From positions 1 to 64,000 of the forward strand of contig NZ_BAGG01000011.1 of assembly GCF_000308695.1 (NCBI RefSeq): 64,000 bases of DNA, given 5' to 3'. Below the pieces are notes generated by a model. That model made no database searches, was not told the origin of the DNA, and worked only from the letters and a program-made list of their open reading frames with translations. Below, in pieces: positions 9,057 through 17,874 of the stretch. How positions within the stretch are numbered: the first letter of the stretch is position 1; each line of letters starts with the position of its first letter. This DNA comes from Nocardia takedensis NBRC 100417 (GTDB taxonomy: Bacteria; Actinomycetota; Actinomycetes; Mycobacteriales; Mycobacteriaceae). The position numbers and the translations under genes are program-made.

Positions 9057-10116
9057 GCAGCAGTCCCGCGTCGTGACCATCGGTGTGGTCGGTCTGGTGG
9101 TGGCGGTGGCCGTCGCGCTCTCGGCGCTCCAGTTCGACCGGTTGCCCTTCATTCGCGGCGGTGCGAACTTCACCGCGTACTTCGCCGACGCGGGTGGTCT
9201 GCTGCCCGGTGACGCGGTGCAGGTCGCCGGCGTGCGCAGCGGGCGGGTCGAGGACGTCGAACTCGACGGGGCCAAGGTGCTGGTCAGCTTCTCCCTGAAC
9301 GAGAAGATCGTGCTGGGGGAGAAGACCACCGCGGCGATCAAGACCAACACCGTGCTCGGCCGCAAATCCCTGGAACTGGTCCCGGACGGGTCGGGCGCGC
9401 TGCGGGTGGACGACACCATTCCGCTGGACCGCACCACCTCGCCGTACTCGCTGCAACAGGCCCTCGGCGATCTGACCACCACGGTCGACGGCCTGGACAT
9501 GCAGAAAGTGGACGAAACCCTCGACGTGCTGTCGGCCAGTTTCGCCGACACCCCCGCGCCGCTGCGCACCGCCCTGGACGGCGTGACCGCCCTGTCGCGC
9601 AGTATCAACGCCCGCGACGAGGCCCTGTCCCAGTTGCTGACCCGGGCGCAGAACGTCACCAAGATCCTGGCCGACCGCAGCGACCGGATCAACGCGCTGC
9701 TGCTGGACGGCAACAACCTGCTCGGCGAACTCGACCGCCGCCGCGGCGCGATCGGACAGCTCATCGTCTACGTCAATCAGGTCGCCCAACAGTTGACCGG
9801 GTTGGTCGACGACAACGAGGCGCAGCTGAAACCGGCCCTGGAGCGGTTGAATTCGGTGCTCGCGCTGTTGCAGGCCAACAAGAGCAACCTCGACCAGGCC
9901 CTGGACAGCGTCGGCCCGTACGCGGCGGCGCTGGGCGAGCAGGTCGGCAACGGCCCGTGGTTCAACGCCTACGTCGTCAACGCCACCAGTACCGAACTGC
10001 GTCCGTTGGTCGACGCGCTGGTCTGGCCCGAACAGTTGCCCAACGACCTGCGCAACATCTTCACCCACCCGGCACCGCCGTCGATCGTGCCTGCCGAACA
10101 GGAACCGCCGCGATGA
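9049..10116 (+). CDS. mce4C: Mce family protein Mce4C
   Basis: This is a 355-residue Mce subunit. The ATG at 9049 (MAEQQSRVVTIG) is preferred over the GTG at 9040; either overlaps the end of mce4B. It has one N-terminal anchor helix, the MlaD domain with AVQVAGVRSGRVEDV near residue 56, then an extended helical region and a Pro-rich tail. Its ATGA junction with mce4D indicates translational coupling. Confidence 0.9.
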   Translation: MAEQQSRVVTIGVVGLVVAVAVALSALQFDRLPFIRGGANFTAYFADAGGLLPGDAVQVAGVRSGRVEDVELDGAKVLVSFSLNEKIVLGEKTTAAIKTNTVLGRKSLELVPDGSGALRVDDTIPLDRTTSPYSLQQALGDLTTTVDGLDMQKVDETLDVLSASFADTPAPLRTALDGVTALSRSINARDEALSQLLTRAQNVTKILADRSDRINALLLDGNNLLGELDRRRGAIGQLIVYVNQVAQQLTGLVDDNEAQLKPALERLNSVLALLQANKSNLDQALDSVGPYAAALGEQVGNGPWFNAYVVNATSTELRPLVDALVWPEQLPNDLRNIFTHPAPPSIVPAEQEPPR

Positions 10117-11357
10117 GCATCACGAGCACAGTCAGGAAAACCCCGCGCTGGGCGGTGATCGTCGCGGGGGTGCTGGTGGTCGCGCTGGTGGCCTTCGGGC
10201 TCTACACCGCGCTGAGCAAGCTCGGCACCAAGTCGGTGACGATCTTCTTCCCGTCCACCAACGGCCTCTACGTCGGCGACGACGTGCGGGTGCTCGGCGT
10301 GAAGGTGGGCCGGATCGATACCGTCGAACCCGGCCGCGACAACGTGCGCGTGGAGGTCACCATCGACCGCGGGGTCGACCTGCCCGCCGACGCGCGTGCC
10401 GTCATCATCTCCCCGTCGCTGGTCTCGGCGCGTTTCATCCAGATGGCGCCCGCCTACACCGGCGGCCCGAAACTCGAGGACGACTCCACGATTCCGATCG
10501 AGCGGACCGCGGTGCCGGTGGAGTGGGACGACATCAAAGCCGAACTGTCCAAACTGGCCACCGCGCTCGGCCCGGTCGGCGAGGACCAGCAGGGTTCGTT
10601 CGGCCGCTTCGTCAACACCGCCGCCGACAACCTCGACGGCAATGGCGACCGGTTGCGCGAAACCCTGCGCGAGTTGTCCGCGACCTTGAACACGCTCTCC
10701 GACGGGCGCACCGACCTGTTCGGCACGGTCCGCAACCTCCAGAAGTTCGTGGAGGTGCTGTCCTCCAGCAACGAACAGATCGTGCAGTTCGGCGGCCGAC
10801 TGGCCTCGGTCTCGCAGGTTCTCGGCGACACCGCCGCCGACCTCGGCGCGGGCCTGGACAATCTCGACATCGCGCTGACCGACGTGAAGCGCTTCCTCGA
10901 CGGCAGCGGCGGCGAACTCACCGAAGGCGTGGAACGGCTCAACGAGGTGACCAAGCAGTTGGTGGACAAGCGACCGGAGCTCGAGCGGGTGCTGCACTCC
11001 GGGCCGACCGCGCTGGTGAACTTCTACCAGATCTACAAACCTGCGCAGGGCACGCTGACCGGCGCGATCGCGTTGAACAACACCGCCGATCCGCTGAGCT
11101 TCCTGTGCGGTTCGATCCGCGCGCTGGAATACGACAACTCCGACCGCAGCGCCGACCTGTGCGCGCAGTACCTCGCCCCCGTCATCAGTTCGGTCGCGAT
11201 GAACTACGCGCCCATCATGCTGAATCCGGCGACCGGCGTGCAGGCGTTCCCCGACCAGATCGTCTACAGCGATCCGAGTCTGCAAGGACAGACCTACAAC
11301 CAGGTCAGCGTGCCGGACGGCGTCACCGGCTTGGCGATCCCCGGGGGGCAGCGATGA
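10113..11357 (+). CDS. mce4D: Mce family protein Mce4D
   Basis: This is a 414-residue Mce subunit starting at ATG 10113 inside the end of mce4C. The N-terminal helix WAVIVAGVLVVALVAFGLYT is followed by the MlaD domain (DVRVLGVKVGRIDTV near residue 62) and the long helical Mce domain. A C-terminal part holds conserved Cys in FLCGS and SADLC, which may form an envelope disulfide. The order A-B-C-D-E-F is the canonical mce order. Confidence 0.91.
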   Translation: MSITSTVRKTPRWAVIVAGVLVVALVAFGLYTALSKLGTKSVTIFFPSTNGLYVGDDVRVLGVKVGRIDTVEPGRDNVRVEVTIDRGVDLPADARAVIISPSLVSARFIQMAPAYTGGPKLEDDSTIPIERTAVPVEWDDIKAELSKLATALGPVGEDQQGSFGRFVNTAADNLDGNGDRLRETLRELSATLNTLSDGRTDLFGTVRNLQKFVEVLSSSNEQIVQFGGRLASVSQVLGDTAADLGAGLDNLDIALTDVKRFLDGSGGELTEGVERLNEVTKQLVDKRPELERVLHSGPTALVNFYQIYKPAQGTLTGAIALNNTADPLSFLCGSIRALEYDNSDRSADLCAQYLAPVISSVAMNYAPIMLNPATGVQAFPDQIVYSDPSLQGQTYNQVSVPDGVTGLAIPGGQR

Positions 11358-12616
11358 CACGGCGACCAGTGACCCGCGGAACCGGGGTGTCGAGGCGATG
11401 TCGCTCCGGCGTGGCCGCCTTCGCGCTCGGGGTGAGCGTCGCGCTGGGCGTGAGCGGCTGCCAGTGGGACGGGTTGAACTCGCTGCCCCTGCCCGGCACC
11501 GAGAACGTCGACGGCGGTTACGAGATCGCCATCCAGATGCCGAATGTGACCACGCTGACCAGGAATTCGCCGGTCCGCGTCGATGACGTCACGGTCGGCA
11601 CGGTCACCGCCATCGAAGTGCAGGACTGGCACGCGCTGGTCACCGTCGTGCTCAAGCCCGAGGTGCGCCTGCCCGCCAACACCGTCGCCAAGATCGCCCA
11701 GACCAGTCTGCTGGGCAGCAATCACATCGAACTGCTGCCGCCCACCGACGCGCCGCCGGTCGGCGAACTGCGCGGCGGCGACGTCATCCCGCTGGAACGG
11801 GCCGGTGCCTACCCCACCACCGAACAGGTGCTGTCCTCGCTGTCGGTGGTGCTCAACGGCGGCGGCCTGGCCCAACTCGAGACCATCACCCACGAACTCA
11901 ACGCCGCGCTCACCGGCCGCGAGGACGACATCCGTGACCTCATCCCGCAGTTGGCCCAGCTCACCAGCGGTCTGGACGAGCAGCGCGGCGACATCATCGC
12001 CGCCATGGAAGGACTGGACCGGCTCGGCGGAAAGTTCGCCCAGGAGAGCGACGTCGTCGCGCGCGCCATCGAACAGATCCATCCCGCGCTGACCGTGCTC
12101 GCCGACCGCACCGCGAGCATCACCACCACGATCACCGCGCTCGGCGAACTCAGCGACGTCACCAGTCGCGTCGTCGCCGAGAGCGGCGAGAACCTCAAAG
12201 CCAACCTGCGCAGCCTCGGACCGGTGTTGCAGACCCTGGCCGACACCGGCACCAACCTCATCGAATCGCTGAAGATCCTGCCGACCTTCCCGTTCCCGAT
12301 GAAGAACATCAGCAACGCCATCAAGGGCGACTACATGAACCTGTTCATCACCGTCGACATGACCGGTCGCCGACTCGACTCCAACTGGCTCACCGGAACC
12401 CCGCTCGGCGGACGCTTCGGCGGCGTCGAAGGCATCATCGGCAGTTTCGCCCCCGATTCGGCCACCCAGGTCGGCAACCCGGCGACCGGGCCGCTGCTGC
12501 CCGCCCCGGACGCCGCCGCCCAACCCACCCCCACCATCCCCGGCCTGCCGCCGATCCCGGGTCTGCCCGCGATCCCCGGCCTCACCGTGCCGCTGCCGGG
12601 AGGTGCGGGCCGATGA
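11354..12616 (+). CDS. mce4E: Mce family lipoprotein Mce4E (LprN-like)
   Basis: This 420-residue Mce subunit is the lipoprotein member. The ATG at 11354 overlaps mce4D; the long frame upstream is a shadow of mce4D. A signal peptide ends in a lipobox VSGC with the modified Cys at residue 36. The MlaD domain (PVRVDDVTVGTV, near residue 75) precedes the helical region, and the C-terminus is a Pro-rich linker built of repeated PGLPxIPGL units. Lipidation anchors this subunit to the outer face of the plasma membrane. Confidence 0.92.
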   Translation: MTRRPVTRGTGVSRRCRSGVAAFALGVSVALGVSGCQWDGLNSLPLPGTENVDGGYEIAIQMPNVTTLTRNSPVRVDDVTVGTVTAIEVQDWHALVTVVLKPEVRLPANTVAKIAQTSLLGSNHIELLPPTDAPPVGELRGGDVIPLERAGAYPTTEQVLSSLSVVLNGGGLAQLETITHELNAALTGREDDIRDLIPQLAQLTSGLDEQRGDIIAAMEGLDRLGGKFAQESDVVARAIEQIHPALTVLADRTASITTTITALGELSDVTSRVVAESGENLKANLRSLGPVLQTLADTGTNLIESLKILPTFPFPMKNISNAIKGDYMNLFITVDMTGRRLDSNWLTGTPLGGRFGGVEGIIGSFAPDSATQVGNPATGPLLPAPDAAAQPTPTIPGLPPIPGLPAIPGLTVPLPGGAGR

Positions 12617-14076
12617 CACTCACCAAATTCGTTCGCGCCCAGCTGACCATCTTCTCCATCCTCACGGTGGTCGGCCTGGTCATCATGGGCGGCGTCTACG
12701 TCAAACTGCCCGCCATGTTCGGCATCGGGCGCTACGAGGTCACCGTGCGGTTGGCCGCCACCGGCGGACTCTACGAGCACGCCAACGTCGCCTACCGCGG
12801 CACCAACGTCGGCGTCGTGGAAGGGGTCGTGCTGACCAAGGACGGCGTCGACGCGAAACTGTCCATCGACAGCGACCAGAAGATCCCCGCCGACGTCGAC
12901 GCCTGGGTGCGCAGCGTCTCGGCGATCGGCGAACAGTACGTCGACCTGGTGCCCGCCGAGAACCCCACCGGCGGCAACCTGTCCGACGGGTCGGTGATCC
13001 CGGTGCAGCGCACGAAACTGCCCCAGGACGTCGGCGCGCTGCTCGACCAGACCGACCGCCTGCTCTCCAGCATCGCCGACACCCGCCTGCGTCAGGTCAT
13101 CGACGAGGCGTTCCGCGCGTTCAACGGCGCGGGCCCCGATCTGCAACGGTTCATCGACTCGGCCGCGCTGCTGGTCCAGGAGGCGCAGGACAACGTCGAA
13201 CCCACCAAGAAACTGCTCGACCAGATCGGCCCGCTGCTCGACACCCAGATCGAATCCGATGCCGATATCCGGTCCTGGACCGCCGATCTGGCCACGGTCA
13301 CCGACCAGTTGCGCGCCCACGACCCCTCGCTGCGCGCCATCCTGCGCGAAGGCCCCTCGGCCATGCAGGCGGTCACCCGGCAGTTCGAGTCGCTGCAACC
13401 CACCCTGCCGCTGCTGCTGTCGAACCTGGTCAGCCTCGGCCAGGTCGGTGTCACCTATCACGCGGGCATCGAACAGTTGCTGGTGGTGTTTCCGCCGCTG
13501 ATCGCCGCGCTGCGCACCATCATCCGCGGTCCCGTGCAGTACGGCGCGATGGTCGACTTCATGGTCGTGGTCAACGATCCGCCCGCCTGCACCACCGGCT
13601 TCCTGCCCGCCAACGAACGCCGCTCGCCCAGCGAGCTGAATCCGGTGGACACCCCGCCCGGGCTCTACTGCAAGGTGCCGCAGGATTCGCCGATCGCGGT
13701 GCGCGGCATCAGGAACACGCCGTGCGCGGAATTCCCCGGCGTGCGCGCGCCCACGCCGGAACTGTGCCGCACCGGATTCGTCCCCGAGGGCAACGATCCG
13801 CCCTTCGGGCCCGTGCAACCCGTCGCCCCGGCGAGTGCGGGGAACGCGCCCGACGGTTCGGGCAACGCGCCGGCGAGTTTCAGCGACACGCCCGAGGCGG
13901 CGACCACCACCCCCGCGGCCTACACCACGCCCGCGGTCGCCAGGTCCTACGACCCGGCCACCGGTGTGTACATCGGTCCGGACGGCCGCACCTACCGTCA
14001 GGGAGATGTCGGCCCCGGCGGTTCCGGCACGGTACCGTCGAGCTGGCAAGCGATGCTCGAGGAGCAGCAACGATGA
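12613..14076 (+). CDS. mce4F: Mce family protein Mce4F
   Basis: This 487-residue protein is the last Mce subunit. It has an anchor helix in the first 35 residues, the MlaD domain (NVAYRGTNVGVVEGV near residue 58) and the long helical Mce domain. A C-terminal domain of about 150 residues has four conserved-looking Cys (PPACT, LYCKV, TPCAE, ELCRT) before an Ala/Thr/Pro-rich tail. It starts at an ATGA overlap with mce4E and ends overlapping mas4A. A 579-residue antisense frame over it has no family features. Confidence 0.92.
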   Translation: MTLTKFVRAQLTIFSILTVVGLVIMGGVYVKLPAMFGIGRYEVTVRLAATGGLYEHANVAYRGTNVGVVEGVVLTKDGVDAKLSIDSDQKIPADVDAWVRSVSAIGEQYVDLVPAENPTGGNLSDGSVIPVQRTKLPQDVGALLDQTDRLLSSIADTRLRQVIDEAFRAFNGAGPDLQRFIDSAALLVQEAQDNVEPTKKLLDQIGPLLDTQIESDADIRSWTADLATVTDQLRAHDPSLRAILREGPSAMQAVTRQFESLQPTLPLLLSNLVSLGQVGVTYHAGIEQLLVVFPPLIAALRTIIRGPVQYGAMVDFMVVVNDPPACTTGFLPANERRSPSELNPVDTPPGLYCKVPQDSPIAVRGIRNTPCAEFPGVRAPTPELCRTGFVPEGNDPPFGPVQPVAPASAGNAPDGSGNAPASFSDTPEAATTTPAAYTTPAVARSYDPATGVYIGPDGRTYRQGDVGPGGSGTVPSSWQAMLEEQQR

Positions 14077-14996
14077 GTGATGTCAACGGCGATAATCACC
14101 GCGCGCGACGCCGTGCGGTGCGTTCGGTAGGTCCTCCCGTCGAGGAGGTGGGTACCGAGAAAGCGCCCGTCACAGTGACGGCGGGCGCGGTGAAGGCGGC
14201 CGATTCGGCGGCCGACGCCCCCACCACGAAATCCCCGACCGCGAAATCCCCGACCGCGAAGTCCCCGACCGCGAAGTCCCCGACCGTGGAGTCCCCTGCC
14301 GCGAAGTCCGCGGCCGCGAAGCCCTCCACAGCGGAGTCCACCGCCGCGACGGCCGCCGCCGCGGAGTCCCCGGCGGCGGCCACCGCCGTTTCGGTGGCGA
14401 AGACCGCGTCGGACCCGGGTGAGAAGACCTCGGTCACCGCCCACGAGGACGGCCCCGAATCCGCGTCCGGCGACGCCACGCCGCCCGAGGACAGCGAACC
14501 GAAAGCGCGCGCCCCGCGCGGCCGACTGCTCACCGTCCTCGCGGCGGCCGTGCTGGTGCTGGCCCTGGTGGTCGGCGCGGGCGCGTCGATCTGGATCACC
14601 CGCGAGGCCGGACAGCGCGAGGACCGCCGCGCCGAATACGTGCAGACCGCCCGCCAGGCCGTGCTGAATCTGACCACGATCAGGGCCGACTCGGCCAAGG
14701 AGGACATCGACCGCATCCTGTCGTTGGCCTCGGGACAGTTCAAGAGCGAATTCGACGGTCGCGTCGACCCGTTCATGAGCATCGTGCAGCAGGCCAAAGT
14801 GGTGTCCAACGGCGAGATCGTCGAAGCCGCGGTCCAGGACGACGACGAGAACCAGGGCACCGTGCTCGTCGCCGCCAAGCAGACCCTGACCAACGCGGGT
14901 CAAGCCGAGCCGCAGACGCGGTACTACCGCTTCCGGGTCACGGTGACCAGGACCGATACCGGTCTGTCCGCGTCGAAGGTGGAGTTCGTGGCATGA
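14073..14996 (+). CDS. mas4A: Mce-associated membrane protein Mas4A
   Basis: This 307-residue Mce-associated membrane protein starts at ATG 14073, overlapping mce4F. It has a cytoplasmic low-complexity N-terminal half (residues 53-110, KSPTA-type repeats), a single transmembrane helix near residues 152-175 (LLTVLAAAVLVLALVVGAGA), then an extracellular NTF2-like domain shared with Mas4B. In mycobacteria the equivalents Rv3493c/Rv3492c stabilise Mce complexes. It corresponds in position to Rv3493c. The repeat half is unusually long and may vary between strains. Confidence 0.85.
   Translation: MSDVNGDNHRARRRAVRSVGPPVEEVGTEKAPVTVTAGAVKAADSAADAPTTKSPTAKSPTAKSPTAKSPTVESPAAKSAAAKPSTAESTAATAAAAESPAAATAVSVAKTASDPGEKTSVTAHEDGPESASGDATPPEDSEPKARAPRGRLLTVLAAAVLVLALVVGAGASIWITREAGQREDRRAEYVQTARQAVLNLTTIRADSAKEDIDRILSLASGQFKSEFDGRVDPFMSIVQQAKVVSNGEIVEAAVQDDDENQGTVLVAAKQTLTNAGQAEPQTRYYRFRVTVTRTDTGLSASKVEFVA
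14229..14318 (+). repeat. 15-nt in-frame tandem repeat inside mas4A
   Basis: Six successive 15-nt units begin with AAATCCCCGACCGCG and decay toward the 3' end (the first two are identical, the next two differ by one or two bases). Each encodes KSPTA or a variant. Being in frame, copy-number change would only lengthen or shorten the cytoplasmic tail of Mas4A. Confidence 0.85.
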
Positions 14997-15490
14997 GGTT
15001 CTTCCAAGGCACCCGGGGCTGGATCGCCGTCGCCGTGGCGGGCGCGATCGCCGTGGCGGCCGCGATCGTGCTCGGCGTCAACGGCTTCCGCTACTGGGAC
15101 GACAAGCAGAGCGAACAAGCCCGCGAAGCGGCGGTGACGGCCGCCGACCGCACCGTCTCGGCCATGTTCACCTACGACTTCACCACCGTCGACACCGAAC
15201 TCCCCAAGGCCGCCGAGAACCTGTCGGCGAGTTTCCGCGAGGACTACCTGACGCTGATCAACCAGGCCATCGCGCCAGGGGCCAAGGAGAAGCAGCTCAC
15301 CGTCAAGGCGACCACGCAGGCCGGCGGCGTCGTCGAGGCCGATCGGTCGCACGCGGTGGTGCTGTTGTTCCTCAACCAGGTCACCACCAGCAAGGACAGC
15401 CCGCAGGGCACCACCACGGGCAGTCGGGTCCGGGTCATCCTGGACAAAACCGACGACCGCTGGCTGGTCGACGCGGTCAACCCGGTCTAG
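14993..15490 (+). CDS. mas4B: Mce-associated membrane protein Mas4B
   Basis: This 165-residue protein has a single N-terminal helix (residues 9-30) and an extracellular NTF2-like domain ending DDRWLVDAVNPV, the typical end of Mce-associated proteins. It is the last gene of the mce4 operon (Rv3492c position) and overlaps mas4A by 4 bp. Its stop codon TAG overlaps the stop of the converging histidine kinase gene within the palindrome CTAG. Confidence 0.87.
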   Translation: MRFFQGTRGWIAVAVAGAIAVAAAIVLGVNGFRYWDDKQSEQAREAAVTAADRTVSAMFTYDFTTVDTELPKAAENLSASFREDYLTLINQAIAPGAKEKQLTVKATTQAGGVVEADRSHAVVLLFLNQVTTSKDSPQGTTTGSRVRVILDKTDDRWLVDAVNPV

Positions 15491-17076
15491 TCGCGCGGCA
15501 GGCGCACCGTGAAGGTGGTGCCGCGCCCCGGCGTGCTGTCCACCTCGACGGCGCCGCCGTGCGCGGTGACCAGCGCCTGCACGATCGACAGGCCGAGTCC
15601 GGTGCCGCCGCTGGCCCTGGTGCGCGAGGTGTCGGTGCGGTAGAAGCGCTCGAATACCCGCTCGGCCTCCTCGCGGGGCAGACCGGGACCGGTGTCGGCC
15701 ACCTCGAGGCGCACCTCGTCGGCCGCCGGGGTCAGGCGCACGGTCACCGCCGCGTCGGCGGGGGTGTGGATGAGCGCGTTGTTGACCAGATTGGCCAGCA
15801 CCTGACGCAACCGGTCGTCGTCGCCCAGCACCTCGAGGGTGCCCTCGCCGGAACGGATCTCCAGTTCGATCGAGCGCCGCTCGCCGTCCGGCGCGTTCGT
15901 CGCCGCCACCGCACGCGCGCTGTGCACGGCGTCGCTGGCCACCGCGAGCAGGTCCACCGGACCGCGTTCCAGCGGGCGCTGGGCGTCCAGACGCGCCAAC
16001 ATCAGCAGATCCTCGACCAGCAGACCCATCCGGCGCGCCTCGCGCTCGATGCGGTCCATGAGCATCGCCGGATCGGTGGTCGCGCCCTGTCGATACAGTT
16101 CGGCGAACCCGCGGATCGTGGTCAGCGGGGTGCGCAGTTCGTGGCTGGCGTCGGCGACGAAACGGCGCATCCTGGCCTCGGAGGTCCGCGCCGCCGCCTC
16201 CGATTCCTCGGTGGCCCGGAACGCGCTCTGGATCTGGGTCAACATGCCGTTGAGCGAACGGGAGAGCCGGTCCACCTCGGTGTTCGTGCCGCGCACCGGA
16301 ACCCGGCGGTGCAGGTCGCCGCGGGCGATCGCGGCCGCGATGTTCTCCACCCGGCGCAGCGGGCGCAGACTGCGGCGGATCGCGAAATGCGCGGCCACCG
16401 CCAGGATCGCCAGCACCGCGAGACCCACCACGAGTTGCAGGATCATCAGCTTGCGCACGGTGTCGGTGTTCTGGGTCAACGGCAGGGCGACGGTGATGAC
16501 GCCGTCCTGGTTGCGCAACGTCACCGTGCGCCACTCGACGTCACCACCGCCGGTCGATCCGACCGTCGTCGGACCCTCGACAATCGGCCTGCCGCCGGTG
16601 GTGGCGCTCGGCGGTTCGGCCAGCGCCGGTTCGGCCTGCACCCCGAACGCCTTCACCACCATCCGCGTCGAATCGTCGGCGCTGATCGCCCGCACGAAGA
16701 ACTGGCTCGGCGGATGCCGGACGTCCTGGGCGGGCGGCGGGGGCAGTCGCAACCGCTGCGACCACTCCAACGCGGCCTCGCGCAACTGTTGGTCGGTGCG
16801 GGAGGTCAGCGACTGCTCCAAGCCCGAGGTCACCACGGTCCCCGAGATCAGCAGCCCCAGACCCGCGAGCAGAACCAGCGCCAGCACGAGCGTCGCCCGC
16901 AGCGGCATCGCGCCCGGCACTCCGCGCAGCCACCCGAGCGCCGCGGACACGCGCGATCTGTCGGGCGCGGGCCGGTCGCGCGCGCCACCCCGGGCGTGCT
17001 CGACCTCCGGCGGGACGTCACCGGCCGACGCGGCGCGCTCGCCCCCGGTGTCCACAGTCGGGCGTTCGGCGATCAT
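15487..17076 (-). CDS. Two-component sensor histidine kinase (TcrY/TrcS-like)
   Basis: This 529-residue membrane histidine kinase starts at ATG 17076, which overlaps the response-regulator stop. Domains in order: basic/Pro-rich N-terminus, TM1 about 59-83, extracytoplasmic sensor about 84-208, TM2 about 211-235, HAMP about 236-290, HisKA with phospho-acceptor H312 (DASHELRTPLT), and HATPase with N box (NLVNNAL), DTGPGL and GGTGLGLSIV. It resembles mycobacterial TcrY/TrcS kinases; the signal is unknown. It lies tail to tail with mas4B with a 4-bp overlap, so it is not part of the mce4 operon. Confidence 0.88.
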   Translation of the reverse strand: MIAERPTVDTGGERAASAGDVPPEVEHARGGARDRPAPDRSRVSAALGWLRGVPGAMPLRATLVLALVLLAGLGLLISGTVVTSGLEQSLTSRTDQQLREAALEWSQRLRLPPPPAQDVRHPPSQFFVRAISADDSTRMVVKAFGVQAEPALAEPPSATTGGRPIVEGPTTVGSTGGGDVEWRTVTLRNQDGVITVALPLTQNTDTVRKLMILQLVVGLAVLAILAVAAHFAIRRSLRPLRRVENIAAAIARGDLHRRVPVRGTNTEVDRLSRSLNGMLTQIQSAFRATEESEAAARTSEARMRRFVADASHELRTPLTTIRGFAELYRQGATTDPAMLMDRIEREARRMGLLVEDLLMLARLDAQRPLERGPVDLLAVASDAVHSARAVAATNAPDGERRSIELEIRSGEGTLEVLGDDDRLRQVLANLVNNALIHTPADAAVTVRLTPAADEVRLEVADTGPGLPREEAERVFERFYRTDTSRTRASGGTGLGLSIVQALVTAHGGAVEVDSTPGRGTTFTVRLPRD

Positions 17077-17807
17077 TGACCGGCCGAGCGTCCCGCGCGC
17101 ATGACGTAGCCGACGCCGCGCAGCGTGTGGATCAGACGCTGGTCGGGATCGACCTTCTTGCGCAGATACGACACGTAGGTCTCCACCACGCCGACCTCGC
17201 CGCCGAAGTCGTAGCGCCACACGTGATCCAGGATGCGCGGCTTGCTCAACACGGTGCCCGCGTTGACCAGGAAATAGCGCAGCAGGGTGAACTCGGTCGG
17301 TGACAACGCCACCGGCTCACCCGCCTTCCACACCTCGTGGGTGTCGTCGTCGAGTTCGATGTCCTCGAAACGCAGTCGCGGATTCGACGGAGCGGGCGCG
17401 GCCTGACCGGCGCGGCGCAACACCACCCGCAACCGGGCCACCACCTCCTCCAGACTGAACGGCTTGGTGATGTAGTCGTCCGCGCCCAGCGTCAAGCCCG
17501 CGACCTTGTCGGCCACCTCGTCGCGCGCGGTCAGGAACAGCACCGGCGCGTCGATCCCGTCCGCGCGCAGTCGCCGCAGCAGACCGAACCCGTCCATCCC
17601 CGGCATCATGACGTCCACGATCAACGCCTGCGGCCGGAACATCCGCGCACGGTCCAGTGCCTGCGCGCCGTCGTCGGCGGTCTGCACCTCGAAGCCCTGG
17701 AAACGCAGACTCACCGACAGCAGTTCCACGATCATCGGTTCGTCGTCGACCACCAGGACACGCGCCTCGGGGGTCTGCCGTTCGGGCACACCAGTCATAC
17801 CGTCCAT
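17073..17807 (-). CDS. OmpR-family response regulator (TcrX/TrcR-like)
   Basis: This 244-residue response regulator has a receiver domain (DDE at residues 21-23, phospho-acceptor D65 in IVDVMMPGMDG, conserved Thr and Lys in FLTARDE and ITKPFS) and a C-terminal winged helix with YVSYLRKKVD and the ending RGVGYVMR. It precedes the kinase gene with a 4-bp overlap. ATG 17807 is used; ATG 17798 is an alternative. Target genes are unknown. Confidence 0.9.
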   Translation of the reverse strand: MDGMTGVPERQTPEARVLVVDDEPMIVELLSVSLRFQGFEVQTADDGAQALDRARMFRPQALIVDVMMPGMDGFGLLRRLRADGIDAPVLFLTARDEVADKVAGLTLGADDYITKPFSLEEVVARLRVVLRRAGQAAPAPSNPRLRFEDIELDDDTHEVWKAGEPVALSPTEFTLLRYFLVNAGTVLSKPRILDHVWRYDFGGEVGVVETYVSYLRKKVDPDQRLIHTLRGVGYVMRAGRSAGQ

Positions 17808-17874
17808 CCTGCGACGGCGTCCTGGGAACTCGCTGCACCTCGCCTGGGTGATTCCTGTGAGCCCGCTGTGGGCC

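Noticed and set aside
12331..14070. 579-codon frame antisense to mce4F
   Set aside because: mce4F and its flanking overlaps are clear; the antisense product is low-complexity Arg/Gly/His-rich.
14229..14318. CRISPR array
   Set aside because: Units are contiguous 15-mers with no spacers and are in frame in a gene.
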